From: Oscillospiraceae bacterium
GTDB lineage: Bacteria > Bacillota > Clostridia > UBA1381 > UBA9506
Length of the DNA stretch: 64,000 nt
Assembly (NCBI GenBank): GCA_015068855.1
Contig: SVJS01000002.1
Coordinates: 1-64,000, forward strand
Direction of reading: 5' to 3'
Shown: positions 41,082 to 51,134 of the stretch, piece by piece
How the letters are laid out: the number at the start of each line of letters is the position of its first letter
Position numbering within the stretch: position 1 is the first letter of the stretch
Made by a program: the position numbers and the translations under genes
Notes under the pieces: generated by a model
Database searches by the model: none
Told to the model about the DNA's origin: nothing
Seen by the model: the letters and a program-made list of their open reading frames with translations, nothing else

Positions 41082-41780
41082 ATGCCGGGCGTTTATATCG
41101 TAGACAGGCGCTATGTGGACAAAGTCGCAAAAGCGTTTGCGGCGCAAGGGACTTTTTTGCCCTCGTGCTGTCTTACAAGTCTTGATGAGCCGGTTTGCTG
41201 TCATCCCGATATGATGCTCTGCCGCGTCGGCGATACGCTGATTTGCGAGCCTACGGTGTTTCCTTATTATCAGAAAATTTTGTTGCCTTATGGCATTCAA
41301 TTGGTACAAGGCAAGCGGACGCTTCGGGGAGACTATCCCCATGATGTTGCATATAATATACTACAGGTGGGGCCCTACGGCTTTGGCCGTTGGGACGTGG
41401 CCGATGAGGCGGTTTTCCATGCTTTTGAGAGCCGGGGCATTCAAAGGGTTCCTGTGGCGCAGGGCTATGGTCGATGCAGCACGGTTTCCTTTGGACAGAA
41501 TTTGATTACGGCGGACCCCTCAATTCAAAAGGCGGCAGAGTCTCTGGGACTGGATGTGCTCTCTATTACGCCCGGGTATGTCAATCTCCCCGGCTATAAC
41601 TATGGATTCATTGGCGGCGTTTGCGGTGCGTCGGGAAGGACGCTTCTGTTTTTCGGCGGCCTGGACACCCATCCTGACGGAGAACGAGTGCGCGATTTCG
41701 TGCAGGCCCGCGGCTATACTGTTTTGGACATACCGGGGGAGCCGCTGACAGACATTGGAACCATTTTCAGAATTTTATAG
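41082..41780 (+). CDS. Uncharacterised protein conserved in Clostridia-type genomes (possible DUF6873-like)
   Basis: Intact 232-aa ORF with good RBS (GGGGAGTGAGGAAC); no catalytic family assigned with confidence. Confidence 0.6.
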   Translation: MPGVYIVDRRYVDKVAKAFAAQGTFLPSCCLTSLDEPVCCHPDMMLCRVGDTLICEPTVFPYYQKILLPYGIQLVQGKRTLRGDYPHDVAYNILQVGPYGFGRWDVADEAVFHAFESRGIQRVPVAQGYGRCSTVSFGQNLITADPSIQKAAESLGLDVLSITPGYVNLPGYNYGFIGGVCGASGRTLLFFGGLDTHPDGERVRDFVQARGYTVLDIPGEPLTDIGTIFRIL

Positions 41781-41847
41781 TTCCGTGCATAAAATACAGC
41801 AGATAAGGTAAAATAGAACCATTGTTTTCCGGAGGGAGTGAACCTAT

Positions 41848-42684
41848 GTGTTTGAAAAAATCACATTGGGGTTAAATGGGGATACGAACCTGATTCAATC
41901 GAGGCTGTATAACCACCCTGAATGTGTTTTTCCGATTACCGTCTTTAAGGAGCCGGGGACGGAGGCAGTGACGTATATTAAATGCGAACCGGCAGATGAT
42001 GTGATGATGCTTGACCGCTACCTTAGCGTTGTGGCGGAATATGTGATTGAGCGTTATGAAACCGGCATGCTGCGCAGAATTTTAGAGCGCTCTTATAAAG
42101 AACTGTCGGCTATGGATAAGCGTGAAATTCTGCAAAGCCGCGAATGCTTCTCCGATGACCCTGCCATTGGCTATCAGGCGCGCAAGCAGGCCATTCTGCT
42201 CAGCTTATATGATTATTTGCGAGAGGATTCCGTGATGCTTTTAGAGGGGTTTATCACCTTTCGATTAAAGGACTATGAAAAACTTCTGGAATGCCTGGCG
42301 GAGCGACTGGTGGAACAATATATCGCCCACAAGGAATATGGGGAATTTATCAGTCTTTTGCGTTATTTTGTTACGATACAGGAGCCGAGACCAAAGCTTG
42401 TCCATGTTGTGGTTTGTCCGGAGGGCGGCTACATGATTGCAGACGAACAGGGCACGGACATTACCGCTCGCTGTTATGCTGATTTTGTGGAGCAGGAGGC
42501 GCTGTTAACCGAGGAAGCCTATGACGACCTGCTCATTAGTGTTTTGATTACCCTGGCGCCGGAGGCAATTCAGGTGCATAACCGGAGCGCCATTCGGAAT
42601 CCAGAGCTTTTTTCCACCATTTTTCAGGTGTTCGGCGGGAGGATCAGCTATTGTGACGCTTGCCCGCTTTGTAAAACCATATAA
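41848..42684 (+). CDS. Putative sporulation protein YtxC family
   Basis: Overall YtxC-like pattern (YLSVVAEYVIERYETGMLRRILERSY...EDSVMLLEGFITFRLKDY...FVTIQEPRPKLVHVV); GTG start. Confidence 0.75.
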   Translation: MFEKITLGLNGDTNLIQSRLYNHPECVFPITVFKEPGTEAVTYIKCEPADDVMMLDRYLSVVAEYVIERYETGMLRRILERSYKELSAMDKREILQSRECFSDDPAIGYQARKQAILLSLYDYLREDSVMLLEGFITFRLKDYEKLLECLAERLVEQYIAHKEYGEFISLLRYFVTIQEPRPKLVHVVVCPEGGYMIADEQGTDITARCYADFVEQEALLTEEAYDDLLISVLITLAPEAIQVHNRSAIRNPELFSTIFQVFGGRISYCDACPLCKTI

Positions 42685-42720
42685 AAAAGAGGCTGTGAAT
42701 TTCACAGCCTCTTTTTTTTA
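42683..42720. terminator. Bidirectional intrinsic terminator
   Basis: AAAAAAGAGGCTGTGAA-TTCACAGCCTCTTTTTTT between convergent genes. Confidence 0.9.
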
Positions 42721-43974
42721 TTCTTCCGCTTGAAGCAGAGTATCCTCAATTTTAGAATACACAATGCGCTGACTCTGATAGAGCCCGTAGCGGCCGGACA
42801 TCATATAGCTGACGGCACAGACCAGAGCAAAGAGCGGGAGATTATCGCCGCCAAAGACCTCTAAGGACAGAATGATGGAAGCGATGGGGCAATTAACAGC
42901 ACCGCAGAACACCGCTACAAAACCCACGGCAGCGGCAAAGGCAGGGGACAGACCCAGCCAAGAACCGATCACACAGCCAAAGGTGGAGCCGATGAAGAAA
43001 ACGGGAACAATTTCGCCGCCCTTAAAGCCCGCGGCAATGGTGATGACGGTGAAAATCAGTTTCAGTAAAAAGGCCTCGGGGCGCGCACTCCCTGTCATGG
43101 CATTTGTGATGATGTCCATGCCGGCGCCATTATAATCACGGCTGCCAACTAACAAGGTTAAGGCAATCAGGATGATGCCGCCTGCGGCACCTCTAAGATA
43201 GGGGTTAGGCAGAAGCTTGTCAGCATAGTGCTCGCCTTTTTTGACGGCGACGCAGAAAACAATGCTGACCAAGGCACAAAGCAAGGCGAGGAGAATGATT
43301 TTCGCCAGATTTTCAGGGTTGATGGCGATGGCAGGAACGGTGGAAAAATGAACAGGATGCAGCTTGCACATAAGCGCTATACGGGATGCCACAATGGCAG
43401 ACAGGACGCAAGGCACTAAACCCGCATAATAGCTGATGCCGACACTGACAACCTCCAGGGCAAACACGGCAGCCGTCAAAGGTGTTCCGAACAGAGCAGC
43501 GAAAACGGCGCTCATGCCCGTCATGACGATGATGTGTAAATCCTTTTTGTTCAGGCGAAACAAACGACCGATGTTATAGCCAATGCTGCCGCCCAGTTGC
43601 AGGGCCGCACCTTCACGACCGGCAGAGCCGCCCACAAGGTGCGTGATAACGGTGCTGATAAAAATCAGGGGCGCCAAGATAAGTGGTATTTTACTTTCGC
43701 TTTTAACCGCATCAAAAACGCAATCTGTGTTCATCTTGCCGTATTTTTTGCAGACATGGTACAGAGCCGCCAGAATAACACCGCCGACGGGGAGCAGATA
43801 CAGCAAAAAGTTGTGGTCTGACCGCAGGGCGGTTACAGCGTCGATGGCAATATGAAACAGGCTGCCGACCAGGCCGCCCAAAAAGCCAATGAGGCAGGCT
43901 AAAAACAGCCATTTAACCAGCGCTTTTATGTAAGCATACGGTGATGCGATTTGCGAATGTAGTTTGTGTAACAT
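42718..43974 (-). CDS. ClC-family chloride channel/antiporter
   Basis: GGSAGREGAALQLGGSIG, MSAVFAALFGTPLTAAVFALEV. Confidence 0.92.
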   Translation of the reverse strand: MLHKLHSQIASPYAYIKALVKWLFLACLIGFLGGLVGSLFHIAIDAVTALRSDHNFLLYLLPVGGVILAALYHVCKKYGKMNTDCVFDAVKSESKIPLILAPLIFISTVITHLVGGSAGREGAALQLGGSIGYNIGRLFRLNKKDLHIIVMTGMSAVFAALFGTPLTAAVFALEVVSVGISYYAGLVPCVLSAIVASRIALMCKLHPVHFSTVPAIAINPENLAKIILLALLCALVSIVFCVAVKKGEHYADKLLPNPYLRGAAGGIILIALTLLVGSRDYNGAGMDIITNAMTGSARPEAFLLKLIFTVITIAAGFKGGEIVPVFFIGSTFGCVIGSWLGLSPAFAAAVGFVAVFCGAVNCPIASIILSLEVFGGDNLPLFALVCAVSYMMSGRYGLYQSQRIVYSKIEDTLLQAEE

Positions 43975-44040
43975 AGGGCACCTCTTTTGTCTGTAAATCA
44001 TGTAAAAATCCGAACGCCCGAGAGCATTCGGATTTTTGTT

Positions 44041-45363
44041 TTATTGCTGTTCTGATTTTGTTTTTGCTTCTTCCAGCTTGGTCTGGCGACGCATTTTAAC
44101 CTCATCAGACATGGGTTTGATTTCTCCTGCGGCGGTTAAGGCCATTTTGGTCATTAACGGGCCGACCAATTCGTAAATCAAAACGGCAAACAACGTGATG
44201 TTTCGAATCATGGCGCCTTCTCCCGGCAGTTCAACAGCTGCAATGGTACACATGCCCAGAGCAACGCCCGCCTGCGGGAACAAGGTGACGCCCAAATACT
44301 TGCAGATAGCCGGGCTGCACTTGGTGGCCTTGGCGCTCAACATAGCACCAAAATATTTACCAACGCAGCGGAAGATAATGTAAACAACACCAATGACAAC
44401 AATCGCCCAATCGGCAAATACATTCAGCTCGAGCTCTGCACCGCTGACAACAAAGAAGATAGCAAATAAAGGAGAGGTCCATTTATCGGCAGACTTCATT
44501 AAATCCTCAGACAAGGGGCAGAGGTTGCAGAACACGGTACCTAACATCATGCATACAAGCAGAGGAGAGAAACCGATGTGAACCAGACCTATTTCAATCT
44601 TAATCATAGACAGGGCAACGGTTACCAGAACAAAGGCAATGGTCATGTTCAGGCGGTTGGTGTTGGAGTTAAAGCATTTTTCAAGCTGTGTTAAAATCCA
44701 ACCCATCACAGCGCCCAAAAGGAGCGAACAAGCAATTTCAATCAGGGGATTGACCATGATGGAAATCATATCGGCATGGCCGAAGCACAGGGATTTTGCA
44801 ATGCCAAAGGAAACGGCAAAAACAATTAAGCCCACAGCATCATCTAAGGCAACGATGGGAAGCAAAAGCTTTGTCAGCGGGCCCTTAGCCTTATACTGAC
44901 GGACAACCATCAAAGTGGCCGCCGGCGCGGTTGCTGTTGCAATGGCACCTAAGGTTAAAAGCTGCGGAACGGTTAATTTATCCGGCATTAAAAGATGAAT
45001 GCCGTAGAGCGTGATATCAACCATCACAGTTGCAAACAGAGCTTGCACAACGCCGATAACGCTGGCTTGTTTACCGGTTTTTTTAAGGTCTGACATTCTG
45101 AATTCGTTACCAATGGAAAACGCAATGAAGCCCAAAGCTACGTCGGCAATCAAGGAAAGCGAATGAACGTCAGCCATGGTTTCAAAGCCTAAGCCGTGAA
45201 TGCCCAAACGACCCATACAGTAAGGGCCGATGAGAACACCGGCAATTAAATAGGCAGTAACCGACGGCAAATGAAGCGGCTTAAACGCTCTTGTCATCAA
45301 AAGACCTGCCAAAAGAGCAATGGAAACAGACAATAAAATACTCACAATACATCCCCCAATCAA
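44041..45363 (-). CDS. Cation:proton antiporter (CPA2-like Na+/H+ exchanger domain)
   Basis: 12-TM pattern; AYLIAGVLIGPYCMGRLGI, ALDDAVGLIVFAV, ATAPAATLMVV. Confidence 0.88.
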   Translation of the reverse strand: MIGGCIVSILLSVSIALLAGLLMTRAFKPLHLPSVTAYLIAGVLIGPYCMGRLGIHGLGFETMADVHSLSLIADVALGFIAFSIGNEFRMSDLKKTGKQASVIGVVQALFATVMVDITLYGIHLLMPDKLTVPQLLTLGAIATATAPAATLMVVRQYKAKGPLTKLLLPIVALDDAVGLIVFAVSFGIAKSLCFGHADMISIMVNPLIEIACSLLLGAVMGWILTQLEKCFNSNTNRLNMTIAFVLVTVALSMIKIEIGLVHIGFSPLLVCMMLGTVFCNLCPLSEDLMKSADKWTSPLFAIFFVVSGAELELNVFADWAIVVIGVVYIIFRCVGKYFGAMLSAKATKCSPAICKYLGVTLFPQAGVALGMCTIAAVELPGEGAMIRNITLFAVLIYELVGPLMTKMALTAAGEIKPMSDEVKMRRQTKLEEAKTKSEQQ

Positions 45364-45513
45364 GTTCTTGCTGTTTACGTTTATGTTTATGTTTCTTTTG
45401 CCTGTGTAATGAAAGAGGATACATCAAAAATTTACATTACAAAAGACATGCAAAAAACATGTCTTTTCAGGCAAAAACAGTTATATATTATACCAGAAAC
45501 AAAAACCTTTACC

Positions 45514-45542
45514 ATTCTAACACAAAAAAAATGCGCTGTCAA
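45514..45542 (-). promoter_or_regulatory. Promoter of the antiporter gene
   Basis: Minus strand TTGACA, 17-nt spacer, TAGAAT. Confidence 0.6.
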
Positions 45543-45676
45543 CAGAATATGCAGAGAAAATTGTCTAAGAATAGGGAGGAGAGGGCGGTAGAAAGTTGGG
45601 CATAGAGGACAAAGGAAACAGCATATATATCAATTGGGATTTATGATAGTGCCTTTAGGCGGAAAGGATAACAGAT

Positions 45677-46456
45677 ATGAAGATAATACTTTTCAGCAAG
45701 CGAATGGCAGCAGCTTATGTCACGGTTCTTTTCCTGGCTGTCGGATTGCTTGTTTTCAGCGGCAGCAGTACGGTTTCGGTTTTTAATGAAGCAGGGCAGG
45801 AACGATTGTTGCCAATTTACAATGTCGACAGAGGCGAGGAAAAGCTTTGCTCGCTGACCTTTGATGCAGCCTGGGATGATGCAGATACTGACCAGTTGAT
45901 TGAAATTTTAGACCGCTATCAGGTTAAGGCGACTTTTTTCATGGTGGGCGATTGGGTCTCAAAGTATCCGGAGTCTGTTAAGAAATTTGCTGACCACGGT
46001 CATGAAATCATGAATCATTCTGATACGCATCCGCATATTGACCAGCTTTCGCAAGACAAGGTCAGACGGGAGATTGTGGATTGTTCGGATAAAATTGAGG
46101 CACTTGTAGGCAAGCGCCCCACCCTGTTTCGCGGACCTTACGGAGAATATAACAACACGGTCATCCGCGAGGCGGAAGCGACCGGTCATAAGACGCTGCA
46201 ATGGGATGTGGACAGCTTAGACTGGAAGGAACTTTCGGCGAACGAGATGAAAGAGAGAGTGTTAAAGCGGGTTAAACCGGGCTCGGTGATGCTCTTTCAT
46301 AACGGGGCAAAGCACACCCCTGAGGCGCTGCCTGAAATTATTGAAGCCTTGCAGGCAGACGGCTACAAACTCGTGCCGGCCACAGAACTTTTGCTTCCCG
46401 AACCCACTGTGATTAACAGTCAGGGCATGCAGATGAAGCAGGAGTCAAACGGATGA
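45677..46456 (+). CDS. Polysaccharide deacetylase (PdaB-like)
   Basis: LTFDAAWDDADTDQLIEILDRYQVKATFFMVGDWV, HGHEIMNHSDTHPH, FRGPYGEYN. Confidence 0.92.
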   Translation: MKIILFSKRMAAAYVTVLFLAVGLLVFSGSSTVSVFNEAGQERLLPIYNVDRGEEKLCSLTFDAAWDDADTDQLIEILDRYQVKATFFMVGDWVSKYPESVKKFADHGHEIMNHSDTHPHIDQLSQDKVRREIVDCSDKIEALVGKRPTLFRGPYGEYNNTVIREAEATGHKTLQWDVDSLDWKELSANEMKERVLKRVKPGSVMLFHNGAKHTPEALPEIIEALQADGYKLVPATELLLPEPTVINSQGMQMKQESNG

Positions 46457-46502
46457 TGGCTTTGCGGGCCATTGGAACCAAACGTAGCGGAGGTGTTTTC
46501 TT

Positions 46503-47546
46503 TTGACGATTCATGTTGTGAGAAAAAGGACGCTCCTGCTTTCACTGCTCCTGATTGTCTTGTTTCTCGGCGGTGTTTTAATGCCTGCCGCCCGCTACAC
46601 GTTGGCGGAAAAGGCGCCGGAGGAGAAAAAGTTTATTAAGTGGGTGGATTTTAACGTGCCCTATGAGGCTCTGGCGGCAACCTTGGAGATAGACATACAG
46701 TCCCACACAACGGAGGGGGCCACCCCGGTCAGCTGGGTTGATTTGCTGGCATACCTGGGTGCACAATATGGCGGGGAGTTTTCCCGCTTTAAGAAAAGCG
46801 ACCTTACCAAACTGACGGAGCGACTCAAACAGGAGCAGACAGAGGTTGATGCTCTGGGAGCAAACCTTAAAACCTATGCTTATTTTAAGGAAGCCTATGG
46901 TGCTGTTTTGGACGGGTTTGTAGGGACACACAGCATAGAGGTGCCGGATGAGACGGCCCCCGGAGGGAAAAAGCTTGTGGAACGCTACGGGTTAAAGGCG
47001 TTTTCGCCCATTGCCAGGGGATACAGTTACAGCCATTATGATGATTTTGGTGCCTCACGCTCCTATGGCTACAAGCGAAAGCACTTAGGTCACGACATGA
47101 TGGGCGGGGTGGGAACGCCCATTATCGCCATTGAGTCCGGCATTGTGGAATGCGTCGGCTGGAATCAATATGGGGGTTGGCGCATCGGCATTCGCAGCTT
47201 TGACAGAAAACGCTACTATTACTATGCACACTTGCGAAAGGACCACCCGTATAACGACATGTATGAAGGGAAAATTGTGACGGCGGGGGATGTGATCGGC
47301 TATCTGGGCATGACAGGATACAGCGCAAAGGAAAATGTGAATAACATCAACACACCCCATCTCCATTACGGTCTGCAACTCATTTTTGATGAGGAAACCC
47401 AGAAAGACGGCACAAATCAAATCTGGATTAACCTCTATGGCATCACAAAATTGTTGGAGAAAAACCGTTCTGCCGTGTATCGGGATGAGGAGAGCAAGGA
47501 ATACGAGCGGCGTTATGCCATGTTTGAGGCATCGACCATGGAATAG
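46503..47546 (+). CDS. M23-family metallopeptidase, membrane-anchored
   Basis: HLGHDMMGGVGTPIIAIESGIVE...YYYAHLRKD...NTPHLHYGLQ; TTG start after GGAGGTG. Confidence 0.88.
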   Translation: MTIHVVRKRTLLLSLLLIVLFLGGVLMPAARYTLAEKAPEEKKFIKWVDFNVPYEALAATLEIDIQSHTTEGATPVSWVDLLAYLGAQYGGEFSRFKKSDLTKLTERLKQEQTEVDALGANLKTYAYFKEAYGAVLDGFVGTHSIEVPDETAPGGKKLVERYGLKAFSPIARGYSYSHYDDFGASRSYGYKRKHLGHDMMGGVGTPIIAIESGIVECVGWNQYGGWRIGIRSFDRKRYYYYAHLRKDHPYNDMYEGKIVTAGDVIGYLGMTGYSAKENVNNINTPHLHYGLQLIFDEETQKDGTNQIWINLYGITKLLEKNRSAVYRDEESKEYERRYAMFEASTME

Positions 47547-47587
47547 GGCAGAGTGGAAATAAAATTTGGAAAAAAATAAAAAAGATA

Positions 47588-47616
47588 TTGACAAAGGCTT
47601 TGGGGTATGGTATACT
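47588..47616 (+). promoter_or_regulatory. infC operon promoter
   Basis: TTGACA, 17-nt spacer, TATACT. Confidence 0.75.
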
Positions 47617-47619
47617 ACG

Positions 47620-47733
47620 TAAGTACGAGTAAGCGGAAACAAATGTTTTCCACCATCAGGCTCAGCCTCCATGGTCAATATGCTTCTTTATGAAAGTGTA
47701 TTTGCGGATGGGCTATGCCTGTCCGCTTTTTTT
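47620..47733 (+). promoter_or_regulatory. L20-leader-like attenuator upstream of infC
   Basis: Structured leader ending in GCGGA...TCCGC + T7 terminator-like hairpin (47704-47733) between promoter and infC-rpmI-rplT. Confidence 0.7.
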
Positions 47734-47788
47734 GTTCCGCATGGCTCGACGGTTTAGAAAAATCCCTGAAAAATGTGATGGAGGTGCT

Positions 47789-48310
47789 TTGGCTATTAGT
47801 AAGCAGGAATTGAGGATTAATGAGGAAATCAGAGTCGCTCAGGTTCGTGTTGTTGGTCCGGACGGAGAGCAGTTGGGTATCATGTCCAGCGCAGATGCGT
47901 TAGAACAGGCCTATCAGAAAAATTACGATTTGGTTTTGATTGCACCGAAGGCTGAACCGCCGGTTTGCAAAATTATGGACTATGGTAAGTATAAGTTCGA
48001 ATTGGCAAAGCGGGATAAGGAAGCGCGGAAAAATCAGAAGGTTACCAACATCAAGGAATTGCGTCTTTCCGCTTCCATTGATGAGCATGACTTTGAGACT
48101 AAGCTTAATCACGCCAAAAAGTTTTTGCAGGACGGGGATAAGGTTAAGGTTTCTATCCGTTTCCGTGGTAGAGAAATTCATCATTCAGCGCTGGGCGCTA
48201 AGAATTTAGAACGGTTTCGCGATGCACTGTCTGAGTACGGCACGGCTGATAAGCCGCCGAAGCTGGAAGGCCGCAGCATGATGATGATGATTTCCCCCAC
48301 AACGAAATAG
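47789..48310 (+). CDS. infC: Translation initiation factor IF-3
   Basis: LRINEEIRVAQVRVVGPDGEQLGIMSSADAL; TTG start (AISKQE) after GGAGGTGC. Confidence 0.96.
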   Translation: MAISKQELRINEEIRVAQVRVVGPDGEQLGIMSSADALEQAYQKNYDLVLIAPKAEPPVCKIMDYGKYKFELAKRDKEARKNQKVTNIKELRLSASIDEHDFETKLNHAKKFLQDGDKVKVSIRFRGREIHHSALGAKNLERFRDALSEYGTADKPPKLEGRSMMMMISPTTK

Positions 48311-48366
48311 GGTTGAGATATTTTTAAGTTAGTATAATATTTATTGAGTGGAAGGAGTACCAAACT

Positions 48367-48564
48367 ATGCCTAAGATTAAAACACACAGGGCGTCAGCAA
48401 AACGCTTCAAGGTAACCAAGAACGGTAAAATCAAGATGAAACACGCTTTCAAGAGTCACATTCTGACCAAGAAGTCGACCAAGAGAAAACGTCTTCTGAG
48501 AAAGGGTGCCTACGCTTGCGATGCAAACGCTAAGGTAATCAAGAAGCTGATCCCGTACAAATAA
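48367..48564 (+). CDS. rpmI: 50S ribosomal protein L35
   Basis: [46 protein letters not shown]. Confidence 0.98.
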   Translation: MPKIKTHRASAKRFKVTKNGKIKMKHAFKSHILTKKSTKRKRLLRKGAYACDANAKVIKKLIPYK

Positions 48565-48599
48565 TCACGAATTGAGAAAATTGCAGGAGGTAAGAAAAG

Positions 48600-48953
48600 A
48601 TGGCAAGAGTTAAAGGCGCGCTCAATACGCGTAAAAGACATAAACGAATTTTGAAACTGGCTAAGGGTTACAGAGGCGGGAAAAGCAAACTGTTCAGAAC
48701 AGCAAAACAGGCTGTTATGAAGTCTCTGTCCTATGCTTATGTAGGCAGAAAGCAGAAGAAACGTGATTTCCGTCGTCTGTGGATTGCCAGAATCAGCGCA
48801 CAGGCTAAGGCGTGCGGCATGAACTATTCTACTTTTATGAATGGTTTGAAAAAGGCAGGCATCACCATGAACAGAAAGATGCTGGCTGAAATTGCCGTTA
48901 GTGACAAGGAAGGCTTTGCAACATTAGTTGAAAAGGCAAAGGCAAGCCTGTAA
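48600..48953 (+). CDS. rplT: 50S ribosomal protein L20
   Basis: [65 protein letters not shown]. Confidence 0.98.
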   Translation: MARVKGALNTRKRHKRILKLAKGYRGGKSKLFRTAKQAVMKSLSYAYVGRKQKKRDFRRLWIARISAQAKACGMNYSTFMNGLKKAGITMNRKMLAEIAVSDKEGFATLVEKAKASL

Positions 48954-48970
48954 GTCAATACGTATTTTAT

Positions 48971-49005
48971 AAAAACTGACTCCCCGAGACGAGGAGTCAG
49001 TTTTT
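48971..49005 (+). terminator. Intrinsic terminator after rplT
   Basis: AAAAACTGACTCC-ccgagacga-GGAGTCAGTTTTT. Confidence 0.88.
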
Positions 49006-49023
49006 GTTTCTTATTGGAAAAAT

Positions 49024-49054
49024 AAACCCTCCTATGCAGGCATAGGAGGGTTTT
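49024..49054. terminator. Terminator (queA side)
   Basis: AAACCCTCCTATG-cagg-CATAGGAGGGTTTT. Confidence 0.85.
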
Positions 49055-49068
49055 GTCTTTCTTATATT

Positions 49069-50094
49069 TTATTGGATAAACATCGCATCGCCGAAGCTGA
49101 AAAAACGATAACGTTCTTTCACAGCTTCCTCATACGCGGCAAGGATGTGCTCCCGGCCGGCTAAGGCGCTGACCAACATCACCAAAGTGGATTTGGGTAA
49201 ATGGAAATTGGTGATTAAGGCATCCGTCATTTTGAAACGATATCCGGGATAGATGAAAATCTTGGTCTCGCCGCTGCCGGCATGCATCACACCGTTTTCG
49301 TCGGCTAAGGTCTCCACCACACGGGTTGCAGTTGTACCAACACAGATAATGCGCCCGCCGTTTTTTCGGGTTTCATTGAGACGGGCCGCCGTTTCTTCAT
49401 CCACCATGTAAAACTCGCTGTGCATATCATGGTTTTCCACATTGTCCACCTTCACGGGACGGAAGGTGCCCAGACCGACATGCAGAGTTACATAAGCGAT
49501 ATGTATGCCTTTGGCTTCCAGAGCGGCAAGGAGAGCCTGATTAAAGTGCAATCCTGCGGTGGGAGCAGCGGCAGAGCCATCTATCTTGGCATACACCGTC
49601 TGGTAACGGTTGGGGTCGTGGAGTTTTTCCTTAATGTAAGGCGGCAGGGGCATTTCGCCCAAAGCATCTAAAATCTCGTTAAAAATGCCGTTATAATGGA
49701 AACGGACAAGGCGGTTGCCGTCTTCTTTTACCTGCACAATCTCGGCAATCAGCTGATTGTCGCCAAACACAATGCGGTCGCCTACGCGGCATTTCTTGCC
49801 GGGGCGCACTAAGGTTTCCCACGTATCGTTTTCCAGTTGTTTGAGCAGTAAAAGCTCAACAGCGCCGCCGGTGTGTTCCCGATGCCCCAAAAGGCGGGCG
49901 GGGATGACACGGGTGTTGTTCAGCACCAGGCAATCGCCCGGGAGAAGATACTCGCTGATATCGGCAAAGTGACGGTGGGAAATGGAACCGTCTTCCTTAC
50001 CCAGCACCAGGAGGCGGGACGCCGTACGATCAGCCAAAGGGGTTTGTGCAATCAGTTCCTCCGGCAGGTCATAATTAAAATCATTTACGTTCAT
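49069..50094 (-). CDS. queA: S-adenosylmethionine:tRNA ribosyltransferase-isomerase
   Basis: [52 protein letters not shown]. Confidence 0.97.
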   Translation of the reverse strand: MNVNDFNYDLPEELIAQTPLADRTASRLLVLGKEDGSISHRHFADISEYLLPGDCLVLNNTRVIPARLLGHREHTGGAVELLLLKQLENDTWETLVRPGKKCRVGDRIVFGDNQLIAEIVQVKEDGNRLVRFHYNGIFNEILDALGEMPLPPYIKEKLHDPNRYQTVYAKIDGSAAAPTAGLHFNQALLAALEAKGIHIAYVTLHVGLGTFRPVKVDNVENHDMHSEFYMVDEETAARLNETRKNGGRIICVGTTATRVVETLADENGVMHAGSGETKIFIYPGYRFKMTDALITNFHLPKSTLVMLVSALAGREHILAAYEEAVKERYRFFSFGDAMFIQ

Positions 50095-50129
50095 GGTTTA
50101 GTCTCTCTTTGGTCAGAATAAATCGGGCA

Positions 50130-51086
50130 TTAGCGGAACAGTTCGCTCATGGAAATGTCGCCGTAAATTCTCTTAATGGCTTCTGCAAAAACAGGCGCAA
50201 CAGAGAGAACCTTGATGGTATCAATTTTCTTTTCAGCAGGCAGGGGAATGGTGTCTAAAACTAAAAGCTCGGAAATGGGACTGTTGTTGATGCGCTGGAT
50301 GGCCGGTCCGGACAGAACGGCATGGGTGCAGCAGGCATATACTTCTTTGGCTCCGCGCTCTTTCAGGGCAGCAGCGCCGTTTGTGATGGTGCCGGCTGTG
50401 TCAATCATGTCGTCAATTAAGATGACCTTTTTATCCTTAATGTCGCCGATGATGTTCATAACCTCGGACACATTGGGCTTGGGACGGCGCTTGTCAATGA
50501 TGGCAATGGGCACGTTCAAGCGGGATGCAAAGGTTCTGGCACGGGTTACGCTGCCTAAGTCCGGAGAAACAACAACGAAGTTATCCAGTTCGTCACGGAA
50601 TTTTTCAAGATAGTAGGAAGCTAAGATAGGACCGCCTAAAAGATGGTCCACAGGAATGTTGAAGAAGCCCTGAATCTGGGCTGCGTGCAGGTCCATGGTC
50701 AGCACACGGTCAGCGCCGGCTGTTGTAATCAAATCAGCAACAAGCTTGGCTGAAATGGGATCACGTGCCTTGGCTTTGCGGTCCTGACGGGCATAACCGA
50801 AATACGGAATAACCGCGGTAATACGACCGGCGGAAGCGCGCTTTAACGCATCAATCATAATTAATAATTCCATCAGGTGGTCATTAACCGGATTGCAGGT
50901 GGACTGCACAACGAACACATCAGAACCACGAACGGTTTCATAGATGTTAACGCCGATTTCGCCATCGCTGAACATGTTCACTTCCGTGTCACAAACGCCC
51001 AGTCCCAGGCATTGTGCAACCTTCTGTGCCAAATCAGGATTTGCATTACAAGTAAAAATTTTCACGTCTTTGCCATGTGTAATCAT
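50130..51086 (-). CDS. prs: Ribose-phosphate pyrophosphokinase
   Basis: [58 protein letters not shown]. Confidence 0.97.
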   Translation of the reverse strand: MITHGKDVKIFTCNANPDLAQKVAQCLGLGVCDTEVNMFSDGEIGVNIYETVRGSDVFVVQSTCNPVNDHLMELLIMIDALKRASAGRITAVIPYFGYARQDRKAKARDPISAKLVADLITTAGADRVLTMDLHAAQIQGFFNIPVDHLLGGPILASYYLEKFRDELDNFVVVSPDLGSVTRARTFASRLNVPIAIIDKRRPKPNVSEVMNIIGDIKDKKVILIDDMIDTAGTITNGAAALKERGAKEVYACCTHAVLSGPAIQRINNSPISELLVLDTIPLPAEKKIDTIKVLSVAPVFAEAIKRIYGDISMSELFR

Positions 51087-51134
51087 GGTCAACATTCCCC
51101 TTTCCCTTTTCATAAAGTATATGCACTTGTTATT

